Assembly: GCA_025603075.1 (NCBI GenBank)
Contig: MU626324.1
Span: forward strand, 1-64,000
Length of the DNA: 64,000 bases
Source of the DNA: Neoconidiobolus thromboides FSU 785
Taxonomy: Eukaryota; Entomophthoromycota; Entomophthoromycetes; Entomophthorales; Neoconidiobolaceae
Direction of reading: 5' to 3'
Shown here: in pieces, positions 14,034 to 25,476 of the stretch
How the letters are laid out: every line of letters begins with the position of its first letter
Numbering within the stretch: the stretch's first letter is position 1
Made by a program: the position numbers and the translations under genes
The notes under the pieces: generated by a model
Told to the model about the DNA's origin: nothing
Database searches by the model: none
What the model saw: the letters and a program-made list of their open reading frames with translations, nothing else

Positions 14034-14183
14034 TATTAAATTTTGGAATCAAATATTTCAACTATTTAACAAGTTAAAGCGAATAAAAATTCAAAATCTT
14101 CTATTAAAAGCTACTTATACACTATATATATAAAATAAAGATTTTGAATTAATTTTGAATTAAGTATAAAAGTGAAATCAATA

Positions 14184-14285
14184 TAGGGATATATTTTTGT
14201 ATTTAAGAATTTTACTAACAATTCTTCGACTCAAAAGTGCTTAAAAAATGGGAAAAGTAATGAAGCCCCAAGAAAGGCACCCCCA
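14184..14285 (-). mobile_element. 100-bp foldback element, copy 4
   Basis: 102 bp on the minus strand, left end TAGGGATAT, right end CACCCCCA, TA on both sides. It is inverted relative to copies 2 and 3, 150 bp away. Confidence 0.75.
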
Positions 14286-15208
14286 TATGGAGCTTAAAAA
14301 AGAGTATAAATTTTTAATAGCTTATATTGATATTAGTAATTTTTGAATTAGTTGTTTAAACAATAATGATAAAAACTAATATAGCTGATATTATTGCTTT
14401 TATACTATATACATATTACTATTAAATTTAAAGAAAAAACCAGGGGATATTAAATTATATCAACCAAGGGAAGTTATCAAACCAAATGATATTAATGATA
14501 TCAAAGAATCTATTATTATAGATAATATTGAATTTAGAATTAAAATAAAAGTAATTATAATTTAATCAAAACAAATCAATATAGATAAACGATTTACTCA
14601 TTGTTCTTTAGCATTAATATGATACTCATAATGGAAATAATGATAAATATTTTGATATTTATAATAGTAGTTTTCATATATTAAAAGAGTTTTTAGCTGT
14701 GTTCCTTTCAATCAAAAATATATGTAAAAGATAGTTCTTTTAAATAAATTGAAATAACTGAAATATACTATTATTTAATTATATCTAACTACTTAAGTCT
14801 TATGATATTATGAAAAAAACCAAAAATATTGAACCTAGTTTTTATTAATTTGTTAATGAAATTGAATCTAGTTTAATTTATTTTCGCTAGAATTTTCAAT
14901 TAAAGATGGAACTTCTAGTAAAAATATAGTTGTTGCAACCCTTTTACAACTTATTTAACGGTAGTTTTTATAAGTGAATTTTTGAACAACTGATTTTTTT
15001 AAAAGTATGATTCAATTAGCAGAGTTTTAATCTTTTTAGTAGCATATTTAAGGATAAATTCATATTAAAAAAGAACTGCAACAGTTTTAATAATCAATCA
15101 AGAACTAAGCTAATACTAAGAAATTAATAAAATGACAGCATTTTAAAAGTGGCAAAAAAATATTTTTAAAACTTTTAATTTCAATTAACTTAATTTCAAT
15201 TTCCAATA

Positions 15209-16247
15209 ATGCCAACAAAAGGTGAAGAAACAAGTATCAATCCTGCAAGAAGAACACGTAATTGGGCATTAAGAAGTAATCCAATACAAAGGACAGATTC
15301 AGCACCAATTACAACTAGCTCCACTTTACCTAAAAAAAATTCCATTAGTTATCAATCAAGTATAAGAAATGCTAGTGTTTCTAATAGTCCAACAATATCC
15401 AAAGATAATCTATTAATAACTTCAAATAACTTGAGAAGTCCTAATAAGAATACAATTAATTACAGTCAATTGGAAGAAAATGATCAAAAGAGAGAAAATG
15501 AGTATAGATGTCCATTTTGTAATTCATGTTTTATAAGCGAATATACTATCAATAAGCATATCAACGAACAACATCCTGATTTTTCACCAAAAATAAAAAA
15601 GGAAAGTAATAAAAGTATATTTGATTCGGATTCCGAAGAAGATGTTCTTGGAGAAGCTATTAATTGGATTAAACAAAAACATCAAACTATCATTAAACCT
15701 ATACAAAAACAAACACCTAATTTACAGCAAATTCAAAAATTAGTAAGAGGAGATCATCCGGATATCGTATTTGATAAACATCTTAAAAGAGAAAATTCAG
15801 TACAATCAAATAGTAATATGGGGAATGAAACTACTATTAAAACAAGTCACTATAAAAATGTTAATCAAGCTAAAAATTGTTTTGATAAAAATTGTAATAA
15901 AACATTGGGATTATTATCAGGAAAAGTCAATTGTAAAAGGTAAATTATTTTTTATTTTAATAATGTTATTCTTAATATTAATATAATAGATGCGGAGAAG
16001 TATATTGTGAAGAACATAGTGATTTTTCAATGAAATTGGACAAGAATGCAATACACGATCCTGTCAATGGATTATGGTATAAAGTATGTTTTGATTGTTA
16101 TAAAAGTAAAGCCAATTATAAAAATGAACAAATAATAACTCGGGATCTTACTTTAAACTTTAAAACAATAAGAAGAAAAGTAGTAGATAAATTACAATTA
16201 GAAACTAATAGATTAGATACTAGATTAAAAAAATTAGCTTTAATTCA

Positions 16248-16292
<45 letters not shown>

Positions 16293-17279
16293 GTTTGGTT
16301 CTATTAAAAAGAATACAAATAGATTAGCAGAACAAGCTATTGTCCCCTGGCAACCAGATGAAGAAGTTAATAATTGTCCTTATTGTCTTCGAGTATTTAA
16401 TAGAATAACTTTACGTAAACATCATTGTAGATTATGTGGTAAAGTAATTTGTAGTAATATCAAATGTTCATCTAAAATAGATTTAAGTTCATTGATTGAG
16501 AAAGGTAAATTAGTATATTTTAAGAAATAAATTTTATTATTAAATATTAATTCAACATTTTGTTTTATTTAGTAAATACCAATTCAATGAATAAATTAGA
16601 AATACTTTGTTGCCAAGAATGTCGTAAAATAGTACTAAAAAAACAAGAAGTCTTGAATTTTAAAAAAGAAGATTTAACATTAATAAGAAATTATAATCAA
16701 TTAAAAAGATATCAAACGATAATTCAAAAATCATTACCTAAATTCAATTCACTCATTTATTCTATTAAAAGTAAAGCATCATTTAATGAACAAGATAATG
16801 AAGTTCAATCTGCATTAATAATAAGAAAAGAATTATTAACTACTTTTTCCCAATTTGAAACTTCATTACAAAGTTTCAAAAGAATCCCAACTAATAATCA
16901 TTTACAACAAAGATTATGTCAAGGTATTATTACTGAAGCTATTCAATTTTTACAAGCTAACACAGTGTCTCTATCAATGTTACCTAAATTACTAAATCAA
17001 AATCAAAAGTTAAATAAATCTATTGCTACCCCAACTTCTAAAATTAATGTTGTTAGTTTAAATACAGAAGCCAATTTGGATTTATTGGACAATAATTTAA
17101 ATCCAGATTTATTTGTTTTAAAACAACAATTAGATGTATTTGAAGAACAAAAATTCAATTTAATAGCATTTATTGAAGCAGCTACTAAAGAACGTAGACT
17201 GGACGATGTGAGAAATTTGTCTTTAAATTTAAAGGAATTAGAAGATGAAATTCAATTATTAAAAAATAAAATTAAATAA
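15209..17279 (+). CDS. PEP7: PEP7/VAC1 (Rabenosyn-5-like) double-FYVE protein
   Basis: Endosomal tether/effector that binds PI3P and works with Rab5-type GTPases and the SNARE/Vps45 machinery in Golgi-to-vacuole traffic. Three exons, 15209-15939, 15990-16504 and 16573-17279, give 650 residues (yeast Pep7 515). In order: a C2H2 zinc finger at about residues 101-124 (CPFC...HINEQH); a first FYVE-type finger (about 230-295, with CKRCGEVYCEEH); a run of about 14 Asn; a second FYVE (about 385-455) with the PI3P-binding RKHHCRLCG motif; and a C-terminal Rab-binding/coiled-coil region ending in LKELEDEIQLLKNKIK. C2H2 plus two FYVEs is the fungal Pep7 layout. A foldback element starts 75 bp after the stop. 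Confidence 0.9.
16250..16291. repeat. (AAT)n microsatellite inside PEP7
   Basis: About 14 AAT units, read in frame as polyasparagine between the two FYVE domains. Confidence 0.9.
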
Positions 17280-17353
17280 TAAGAATTAATATTTGGATTT
17301 ATTTCTTTAGCTATTAAAAATAATTTATTAATCTAAACCTTAAAAATAGCAAA

Positions 17354-17454
17354 TGGGGATGTCTTTTTTGACTTCATCACTTTTTCCATCTTTTGAGCGC
17401 TACTTAAGCGGAAAATTTATTAGTAAAATTCTTAAGCACAAAAATACATCCCCA
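17354..17454 (+). mobile_element. 100-bp foldback element, copy 5
   Basis: 101 bp, TGGGGATGT...ACATCCCCA, core GAGCGCTACTTAAGCGGAAA, flanked by AA on both sides. It lies between the PEP7 stop and the NCS6 3' end (convergent genes), so it may sit in either 3' UTR. Confidence 0.8.
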
Positions 17455-17586
17455 AATATTGAATAATAATAATATCAAAAATTTATAAAAAAAAAGATTC
17501 AAAATAATTATAAATAAAGCCTCTATATTAAATTAAAAAAAACTAATTCTTCCCCTTTTTCAAATCTATCTTTAACTCATCTATTT

Positions 17587-19317
17587 CTACCATTCAAGTT
17601 TACTAGCTTTTTCTGCTAATTTAACTGCCTCTTGGTTTTTTTCTTGAATTTTTAATTTACGATCTAATAACTCGGCCATAGTTACTTCATCTTTTTGGAT
17701 TTGGTCAAAATGTTGAATTGTTTTAATATCTTGTGGCATATCACCATGAACTTTACGCTATTAATTAACAAATTAGTAATTCATTCCTTTATTATTCAAA
17801 ATTAAAATACTTACAATTCTATTAGCATGGCCAATACCCAATCTAACAAATATAAATATAAATATAAATCAATAAAGTTGAAATTAAAATTAAAATTAAG
17901 TTCTCATATCACTTACTTTGGCAATCCTCTATTTAAACCTTCTAAAAGAACACAAGCTTTACATAACTGATTACTTGACATATACCCACATCTTTCACAT
18001 GTTTCTTTATAATATATAAAAATTAAATATCTATTTTAACCTTATTTTTTATAAGAATTTAAAACTTACTTTGAGTTGGTAATTTAATATTTGTTTTGAG
18101 TACAAAAGCTTCACCAGAATGAATAACATCTGAAAAATAATAAAATTTAACAAATCAGAATAATGCAAGAATTAGAATATTTACCCAAAATACTAGTAGC
18201 TCGAATAGCTTCTAAATCCTTTAAAAAAACTCGAGCATGACCTCTATAAGCATTAGGTGAATAGATACACTCTGTTGAAAAATAATCCAAATTTTTGAAA
18301 TAAGCGTACCTAAAAACTTATATTAATTCTTTTTCTTTTCCCTTTATGACTACTCTATAGTAGCTAATAAATTCATTTACATAACAATTTCTTTTTCATA
18401 AGTATATTTAAAAGGTTTGGATCTTTTCATACCCGATTCACCAGATGTTACAATTTCCGTACATCTTTGTAATCGTGCAATATCACCTCTTAACACTAAT
18501 TTTATTGAGTATTAGTATTTACATTAACAATAAAATAAAATAAAAGTTTTTAGAATGATGATTTTTTTTTGATCGTTTCAGTTTTTTTTAACTTACCATT
18601 CATTAATATAGTTTCTGCAATATCATCTGCATTATGACCGGTAACAATATGATGAACATCTAACATTGTAGCTCCTCGATCTAATGCTTGTCTTCTAAAA
18701 ACACCACAAAAAGTGCCTAAAGATTCAATCAATTAAATTAATATAATTTTATAACTCAATAAATGAAAACAACTTACAATTATTTTTTCTACCCACTTGT
18801 TTAACAATATCATCCATAGACCACTCATATAACTCTTTATAAGACACGATTTTTAATGGTAAATCATATTGTTCTTTATTTCTTTTAACCGTCTATAAAT
18901 TGATAATTAAGTTTTTATTAATTTAATTTTATATTTAAATTATTTGTATCTTACCTCTAAAGAATCATCTCTATAACCAGTAATACCTTCATCAACTGAA
19001 AGAAGAATTAATTCAAGTCCATAATCATATCTATCGTTAAGTAATTTCATTATATAAGCTAAGACTGTCGAATCTAAATAAAATAAATTATCAATAAATA
19101 ATATTTAGTTTACTTAATATTAAAATAATTTACCTTTTCCGCCAGAAGCACCAATGGCCACTCTATCATTACGTTGAAATAAATTATTATCTGTAATCGT
19201 ATTATGAATCTCAGTTTCAAAGACTAAAAAAAAACATGATTTGCAAATTGGTTGCCCTGTTTTTGGTCGCTTAATGATCGCTTTTGAGACTTGACATAAG
19301 GCACATGTTTTAGCCAT
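17587..19317 (-). CDS. NCS6: NCS6/CTU1 cytosolic tRNA 2-thiolation enzyme
   Basis: With NCS2, thiolates the wobble uridine (mcm5s2U34) of Lys, Glu and Gln tRNAs using sulfur from Urm1. I read ten exons and nine introns: exons 1-4 are 19317-19134, 19073-18955, 18892-18778 and 18716-18597, exon 5 starts at 18495, and the last ends at the TAG at 17587-17589. The protein (about 390 residues; yeast 359) starts MAKTCALCQ with the first CxxC zinc site and carries the ATP-binding PP-loop [50 protein letters not shown] and C-terminal [16 protein letters not shown] with GIGHANRI. The PP-loop is split by intron 1 after Lys. A 219-bp divergent spacer separates its ATG from that of the ankyrin gene. Confidence 0.95.
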
Positions 19318-19536
19318 TTTTTATTAGTAATTGGTAAATTTGTAATATTTTCAAAAAGAAAAATAAAATTTGAGATTTAATGGATCAAATTTGAAGCTGA
19401 GGAAATGTTATTAAATTTAAGAAATTTTGCAAATGGATGAACTATTGCAAAAAGTTTGAAATTAGGATATATGGTAAAAGTGGCACCAATTAAAAAACAA
19501 CATTGATTTTGATTTTATAAATTTTCTATTAAAATA

Positions 19537-20206
19537 ATGGTAATATCTCATTTAATAACCATCTTCATTCACTTATTAAAGTATCCTATTTTAGACAAAT
19601 CCTCCAATAAATTCCAATCTCATTGAAACTTATTTTAAAGCCATCGAATTGGGTGATAGTGATTCTGTTCGAGAGATCTTAGAAAAAGAACGAAATTTGA
19701 CTAAAATTAAAAGGAGAGGCGAATATCAATATGATACTTCTATTGAACTTGATGCTTATAAATTTCTTGGTGCTTATTTAGGCGCTGTTTCCGGTCTACA
19801 ACTTGCATTATTGCTTGGTTATGATTCAATTGCTAGAGATATTGCAGATATTACCTTTGATCAAGGTAAGTAATTAAAATTTTAATAATAATAATTTTAA
19901 TTTAATGAGTGATTAATTGGATTATTAGATTTAAATATGATATTTGGGGTAAATTAAATTTAATCTTTAGTTAATTTAAAAAAGAAAATTATATCAATAA
20001 CAGAATATTGATAATCTAACTTTTTTATATTTATTTTATAGGATAATAATACAACATTACATTTGGCCGCTTTTTTAGAAAACAAAGAAATGGTTCAAAG
20101 TTTACTAGAAAGAGGAGCAGATGCTAATGCTAAAAATGGTAAGGGATTTACTCCCTTAGATGTCTCAAATGACAGTCAAGTATCCAAATTATTGTCAAAG
20201 AATTAA
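19537..20206 (+). CDS. Small ankyrin-repeat protein
   Basis: Four exons, 19537-19539 (ATG only), 19595-19865, 19929-19948 (a 20-nt microexon) and 20042-20206, give 152 residues. The C-terminal third is a clear ankyrin repeat (NNTTLHLAAFLENKEMVQSL, then LERGADANAKNGKGFTPLDV); the N-terminal part is helical and may be degenerate repeats. There is no signal peptide or membrane segment. Without the microexon the reading frame cannot be joined: the donor after DQ is phase 1 while the last exon needs phase 0, and the 20 nt restore it, adding DLNMIFG. Ankyrin repeats bind proteins; I cannot name a partner or orthologue. It shares a divergent upstream region with NCS6. Confidence 0.75.
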
Positions 20207-20558
20207 GGGGTTTCTAAGGGTAAATTAATTGGATTTTAGTAATAAAGAGGCTTTTTTCATATTGAAAGGTAACTGTAAATTGACTTAGAGGGATTGTTAC
20301 ATATTTTAAATATTAAATTTAGTATTAATAATAATTTATCAAATCAATTTCACTTAATTATTACTTTTAAAGAATTTATTATATTAAATAGTCGTAGAAA
20401 ATAAATAAGAGTAATTTTTATTAATAATGATACCATTTGAAATTAATTTTACTATAAGATTTTAAAATACTTTTATTTCAAATTTATTTCAAACTTATTT
20501 TTATGAAAAAAGTAGAACTATTTTTTACTTATTTCTCATTGAAAATCATCTTTGAAAA
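20207..20558. other. Intergenic region, nothing recognised
   Basis: About 350 bp of AT-rich DNA between the ankyrin gene and YBEY on the same strand; it probably holds the 3' UTR of one and the promoter of the other. No repeat or RNA gene seen. Confidence 0.6.
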
Positions 20559-21220
20559 ATGATAAGAATTGATCAATTATGTAATTACCGTTATAGATTG
20601 AACTTGCCCTTTATTAAGAAAACAGTTAATACCTTACTATTATCAACAAAATACCCTAAATGGTCTATTGGTGTACAATTTATTAACTATGAACAAATGA
20701 AAGAACTGAATTTAGAATATCGAAATAAAAATAAATGTACTGATATTTTATCATTTCCATTTCATGAAGTAAGATTAATCAATTAATAATTATTTAATAA
20801 ATTAACCTGTTTTCTCTTATTCTAGCCGTTAACTCCAGGTAGTTTACCTTCCCCAGAAAGCCTAACAACTGATTTATCAATACAACAAAGTTATCAAGAT
20901 TTAGGGGATATTTATTTATGTTTAGAATACATTGAACTCAATTCCAAAACTCTTGATTATACAATGGAGAGCCGATTACCTATTTTATTAACTCATGGTA
21001 TTACTCATTTAATGGGTTATGAACATGAAGAAGAAAAACAATACTTTGAAGTAAGTAAAAAAAAGGAAGATAGAAAAGAAGGAAATGGAGTAATTTAAAA
21101 CAATTTATTAATATTACTTTTTTTTAGATGAATAAAGTGGAAAATGAAATGTTATTAAAATATTGGTGGTGGAGAATGGGAAAGAGAGAATTAATTAAAG
21201 AACAATACTTTTTGAAATAA
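20559..21220 (+). CDS. YBEY: YbeY-like endoribonuclease / rRNA maturation factor
   Basis: Zinc metalloprotein of the YbeY (UPF0054) family; bacterial members process rRNA 3' ends and the human one acts in mitochondrial ribosome assembly, so a mitochondrial role is inferred. Exons 20559-20768, 20826-21050 and 21128-21220 give 175 residues (family about 150-170). The zinc-binding signature appears as HGITHLMGYEH (family HGxLHLxGYDH), preceded by YRNKNKCTDILSFPF (family NxxYRxxDxpTDVLSFP), and followed by a VENEML segment, the family position of xxE..il. No obvious cleavable mitochondrial presequence, although the N-terminus (MIRIDQLCNYRYRLNLPFIK) is basic. Confidence 0.9.
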
Positions 21221-21280
21221 GAAGAGATAAAAGGTGATAAAATAATACTATAATAAAAATAGAATCTATAAGTTAATAAA

Positions 21281-21320
21281 AATTTAATTTAATTTAATTT
21301 AATTTAATTTAATTTAATTT
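21281..21320. repeat. (AATTT)8 microsatellite
   Basis: Eight perfect AATTT units between the convergent 3' ends of YBEY and the small membrane-protein gene. A related array of the same unit lies at about 23982-24010 inside COG6 intron 3. Confidence 0.9.
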
Positions 21321-21406
21321 TTTAATAAATATAAAAATAATAATTTTGAGATCAAATTATTATTCAGTGATTTTAGATAATATTATCATATTATCTAAAA
21401 CACAAA

Positions 21407-21769
21407 TTATTTTTTTAAATTTTGATTCAATTGATTTAAAAAAGTAGTTGTAAATTTACTCGTTTTTTGATATTGCTTAGTTAGATCGATATTAATATCT
21501 TCTAATTTAGGTAGTTTTGGTAAGCCTATTAACTAGGAATCAATAACAATTCAGTTTAGTTGATTGTTTTTTATTTTACCTTCATTTTGTAATTGAGTTA
21601 CTCTACGATGGGTTATTCGTGCTATTCCATGTAATACTTTACTTTCTATTAACTTCAGAGAAAAGATTAGTATAAACAGTATTATTATTATTATTGTTAT
21701 TATTATTATTACTTTTTGTGTTAATTGTCTTTCAATAAGTTCTACTAATGCTTTATTAAATAAACTCAT
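21407..21769 (-). CDS. Small single-span membrane protein, unknown function
   Basis: Exons 21769-21580 and 21525-21407 give 102 residues. A very hydrophobic Ile-rich segment at about residues 19-41 forms one transmembrane helix, followed by a basic HGIARITHRRVTQLQNEG and a polar tail ending NLKK. I do not recognise the family. The intron's 3' end offers two AGs seven bases apart: using the outer one stops early (about 71 residues), using the inner one gives the 102-residue form, which I prefer because it keeps a charged, protein-like tail. It is divergent from COG6 (196 bp between start codons). It could be a mitochondrial or ER single-pass protein. Confidence 0.55.
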
Positions 21770-21965
21770 TTTGAATATGAATTTTTGTTAAAAAAAAGAT
21801 TATTAAATCAATTGGAATGAATTTTATTTCAAAATAGGGAAAATTGAGTTGATGACAATAATCAGTTTTTTTTCGAATTTCTATTGGTCAATTGACAAAT
21901 AATTTTAAAATTCAAATATTAATATTCAAAAGTTTCAATATTAATCTCTCTTTAATAAAAATAAG

Positions 21966-22902
21966 ATGGGCATATCACAAAATACAGAGATTAATTTAAA
22001 TCCTAAAGATTCTAATAATATACTATACAAATATCATCAATTTATTAAATTAAGTGAAGATGTTGTTAATTCAACTGATAATAAAGATATTAAATTGTTA
22101 AATTCAATAAAAGAGTTAACGAATTTAACTAATAATAATAATAATAACAAAATTAAGAATAATAAAGAGAATAACAAAGAAAATGATAATAAAGAGAATA
22201 AGATTAATTTGAAGAAAATCATTAATAATAATAATTTGTCGATTTATAAAGGTTATTTAAATGGGTTAAAGGAATTAAATGTGGTAAGTATTATTATAAT
22301 ATATTTTATTTATCTATTATTATATACATTATTTATTATTAGAGTATTATTAATTTAGAAAAATGTATTCAAAGTAATATTACTCAATGTAATAAAATCG
22401 AAACAGAGATTAATTGTAATAAAATTAAAGCAGAAAATATGTATACTTTGATTAGTGAAATTGAAGAAAAAAATCAATCAAAAAAGAAAGAATATTCAAC
22501 AATTATTAATTTTTTAAAAGAATATACATTAAGTGAAACCGAGATTCAATATATCTCAGAAAAAGAAGTCGATAAAAAATATATTGAATTAAGTAATAAA
22601 TTACAAACAATAGAAACACAAATGAAAAATATTAAAGAAAAAGATCAATTTGGTAAATTATCTCAAGAAATTAATAATTTTATTACAATTTATCGTACGA
22701 TTACAAATAATAAAATTATACAATATTTAATATTACAAATAAAACAAAATGAGTTAGATACATTAGATTATTATAATTCAATATTAATCGAAGCTATTAA
22801 AATTTTATGGTCAAATCAAAAAGAATTTAAAGAGTTTTTAAATTTAATTTATGATATTAGAATACAACATTTAAGTTATCAATTAAATTTAATATTAAAG
22901 GG

Positions 22903-22937
<35 letters not shown>

Positions 22938-23101
22938 TAAATAATATAAATAATAATGAAGATTATTATAATAATAATAATAGACCATTAGATATGTATA
23001 TTGCAGATCCAATTAAATATCTAGGTGATTTATTAGCTTATTTACATCAATTTTTAATTGAAGAAAAAGATTTATTATTTAATTTGTTTTTATTAAATCA
23101 A

Positions 23102-23185
<84 letters not shown>

Positions 23186-23543
23186 GATATTACACCGATA
23201 ATACAATTAATAGATCGAATATTTAATACTCTATTGAATAATATATTACAACAAATGAATAATATAATTAAAGAAATTAATAATCTATCATTAATTTATC
23301 AATTATGTCAATTAATGGAATTTTATTATAAACTATATTTTAAAGTATTTTTAAATTTCAAAGAAATAGAATTTTTAATAGAAATTAATAATTTAATTCA
23401 TTTTTGTTATCAACATTTTTATTTAATATTAGATGATCAAATTACTTTTCTTCTAGCTTCTGCTGATGTTCCAAATGAAGAATTAAGTGTTCCAGATAGT
23501 ATTAGAATTTGTTTAGAAGATTTTAAAAAAATTGTGAATTTAT

Positions 23544-23577
<34 letters not shown>

Positions 23578-24468
23578 AATATCAAAAATAAAAGAGAATA
23601 AAGAGGATAAAGAAGGAGATATAATAAAAGAAGAAAATTTCATATCAGAATTAATCAATAAAATGATATATCCTTTAATTCAATTATGTGAAAGAGAATC
23701 CAGTTATTTAATTAAAGAAAATGAAAAATCAATTTATATAATTAATTGTTTAATATTCATAAAACTTCATTTAAAATCGAATTATGAATTAGATTTAAAT
23801 ATCTTTTTAAATTTAGATAATATTATTCAAATGCATTTTGATACTTTAATTGAATTACAAGTAAGTTTTATTAATTTTAATTTAATAAAGATAATATTAT
23901 TAATGATAATTTGTTTTAGTGTGACTATTTATTAACTATGGCTGGTTTAAAAGAACTAGAAGTAAGTTTATTAATAATATATAATTTAATTTAATTTAAT
24001 TTAATTTAATATTTAACTTGTTATTAATAGGAAGATGGATTAAAATATCAAGAATTACTTACCCTCATTATGTCAAATGAAAATAGTAATATTAATGAAG
24101 AAGCTTCAATTCAAGATTTCTTAATCTCTATAATCTTTGAAAATACACCAATTTACCTTCTTAGTTTTAAAAAAATGGAAACTTTTTTGTATACTGTTGA
24201 TTTAGATGATCCCAATTTTGATGAACTAAAATTCAATCGATTAAATTTAATAGAAAAAAAACAAATATTCGAATTAAAAAAGAAAGCAATTAAGTTGTTT
24301 TTAAATAAGTATGCAATGTTATATCCATTCTTAAAGAAATTGATCGAAGTGGAAATAAACGAAGTAAAAGAAGATAAAAAGGTAGAGAAGGAATTTTTAA
24401 AATTAAAAGAGTGTAGATTAAGATCTGTAGAAGAGTTAGATACTTTATTATTTATACCAGATGTATAA
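21966..24468 (+). CDS. COG6: COG6, conserved oligomeric Golgi complex subunit 6
   Basis: Subunit of lobe B of the COG tether, which captures retrograde vesicles at the Golgi. Four exons, 21966-22283, 22343-23860, 23920-23961 and 24031-24468, give 771 residues (family 650-850). Family landmarks: N-terminal coiled coil, then PLDMYIADPIKYLGDLLAYL and HQFLIEEKDLL (COG6 has HDPLRYVGDMLAWxHQ), VPNEELSVPDSIRICLEDFK, and a C-terminal CDYLLTMAGLKELEEDGL block. Several Asn runs, the longest about 26 uninterrupted AAT codons, sit in predicted loops and are absent from other organisms' COG6. Sequence conservation outside the landmarks is weak, as is usual for COG subunits. Intron 3 contains an AATTT array. 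Confidence 0.82.
22906..22937. repeat. (AAT)n run in COG6
   Basis: About ten AAT units in frame, coding Asn, upstream of the DPIKYLGD block; more interrupted AAT/ATA follows. Confidence 0.85.
23102..23179. repeat. (AAT)26 microsatellite in COG6
   Basis: Uninterrupted AAT for about 78 nt, coding a polyasparagine tract. Because the codon never varies (no AAC), it looks like a recent repeat expansion rather than selected polyasparagine. Confidence 0.9.
23549..23575. repeat. (AAT)n run in COG6
   Basis: About nine AAT units in frame after the CLEDFKKIVNLF segment. Confidence 0.85.
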
Positions 24469-25376
24469 AAAATAAATTAAGAACAATTATAATTAAATTT
24501 GAAATTAAGAATTCTAAATTACAACTCACAAATTCAATTTTAGTTTTGTGTTGATTTATTTTGAATATTACTTTAATAATAAAATTAATGATATCATAAA
24601 ATGAATTTTTAATATTATAAACTGATATATTCGTTTCAATAAATTAAAATCAGTTTGGTAATAATTTTAACCAAATGGAATATACTCTTTTATGTAAACC
24701 TAATAGTACAATATATCTAAGTAAGCCTTAAGGATTTTGAGGTTTTCAAGCTCAATGCCATATCAACTAATAAGTTGGCATGTAATTAAGTCAAAGTAAG
24801 TCCAATGTTTAATCAAGGATGATATTAAGTTTTAAAATTTTCCTTAACAAATGTAAGTTAAATAATATACATTAAATTAAGCCAATTGAATTAATAGAAC
24901 TAATAAAACTAATAGAACTTAAAAGAACAGTTTATTTCCAAAAACAAAAAAGCGTTTAATGAAAAGAGACCTTATTGAATGAAATTCAATCAAATATATA
25001 CTTTTTGTAAGTATGAAATTCATTAATTTACTATACTTTATATTCATACTTAATATAGATGGCATTAAATGTTAATAGTAACTTTAGTATTAGTCTTGTT
25101 TATATCATTTTCCAAAATATAGTCAACTTTTATTAAATCTTGTTGAATTAGCGTATTAAATTTTAGAAAGTAAATGATTTGAATAATAATTCTAATAAAA
25201 AGAATGAATATTATAATTATTGTTTACTGTTGCAATTGTATATCACTATGATTTTAAAATTATCAGAAGTATAAACAAGTTTGTGGAAATAAATTATATT
25301 TGGATTTAAGTTATGGTTTATATCATTTACTCTATTCATTATTATTGATATTTGTTTTGTCTAGGATAGATAATAA

Positions 25377-25476
25377 TGGGAATATATTTTGTGTTTAAGA
25401 ATTTTACTATCGATTTTTCCGTTTAAATAGCGCTTAAAAGATAGAGAAAGTGATAAAGCCAAAAAAAACACTCCCA
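25377..25476 (-). mobile_element. 100-bp foldback element, copy 6
   Basis: 100 bp on the minus strand, ends TGGGAATAT and CACTCCCA; core AAATAGCGCTTAAAAGAT. Flanks are AA on the left and TA on the right, so the duplication is decayed or absent. Confidence 0.72.

Larger units (their letters stand above)
13466..15208. other. Intergenic region, about 1.7 kb, three foldback copies
   Basis: Three copies of the 100-bp element lie between 13833 and 14285. From about 14427 to 14760 short stretches look coding-like but are broken by stops (see findings). Otherwise I see only AT-rich DNA and the PEP7 upstream region. Confidence 0.6.

Noticed and set aside
13948-14133. Short + strand open frame sharing a FFPFFKRY-type peptide with one at 60814-61029
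   Set aside because: Both peptides are translations of the same foldback element (copies 3 and 15). Similarity comes from the repeat, not from a protein family.
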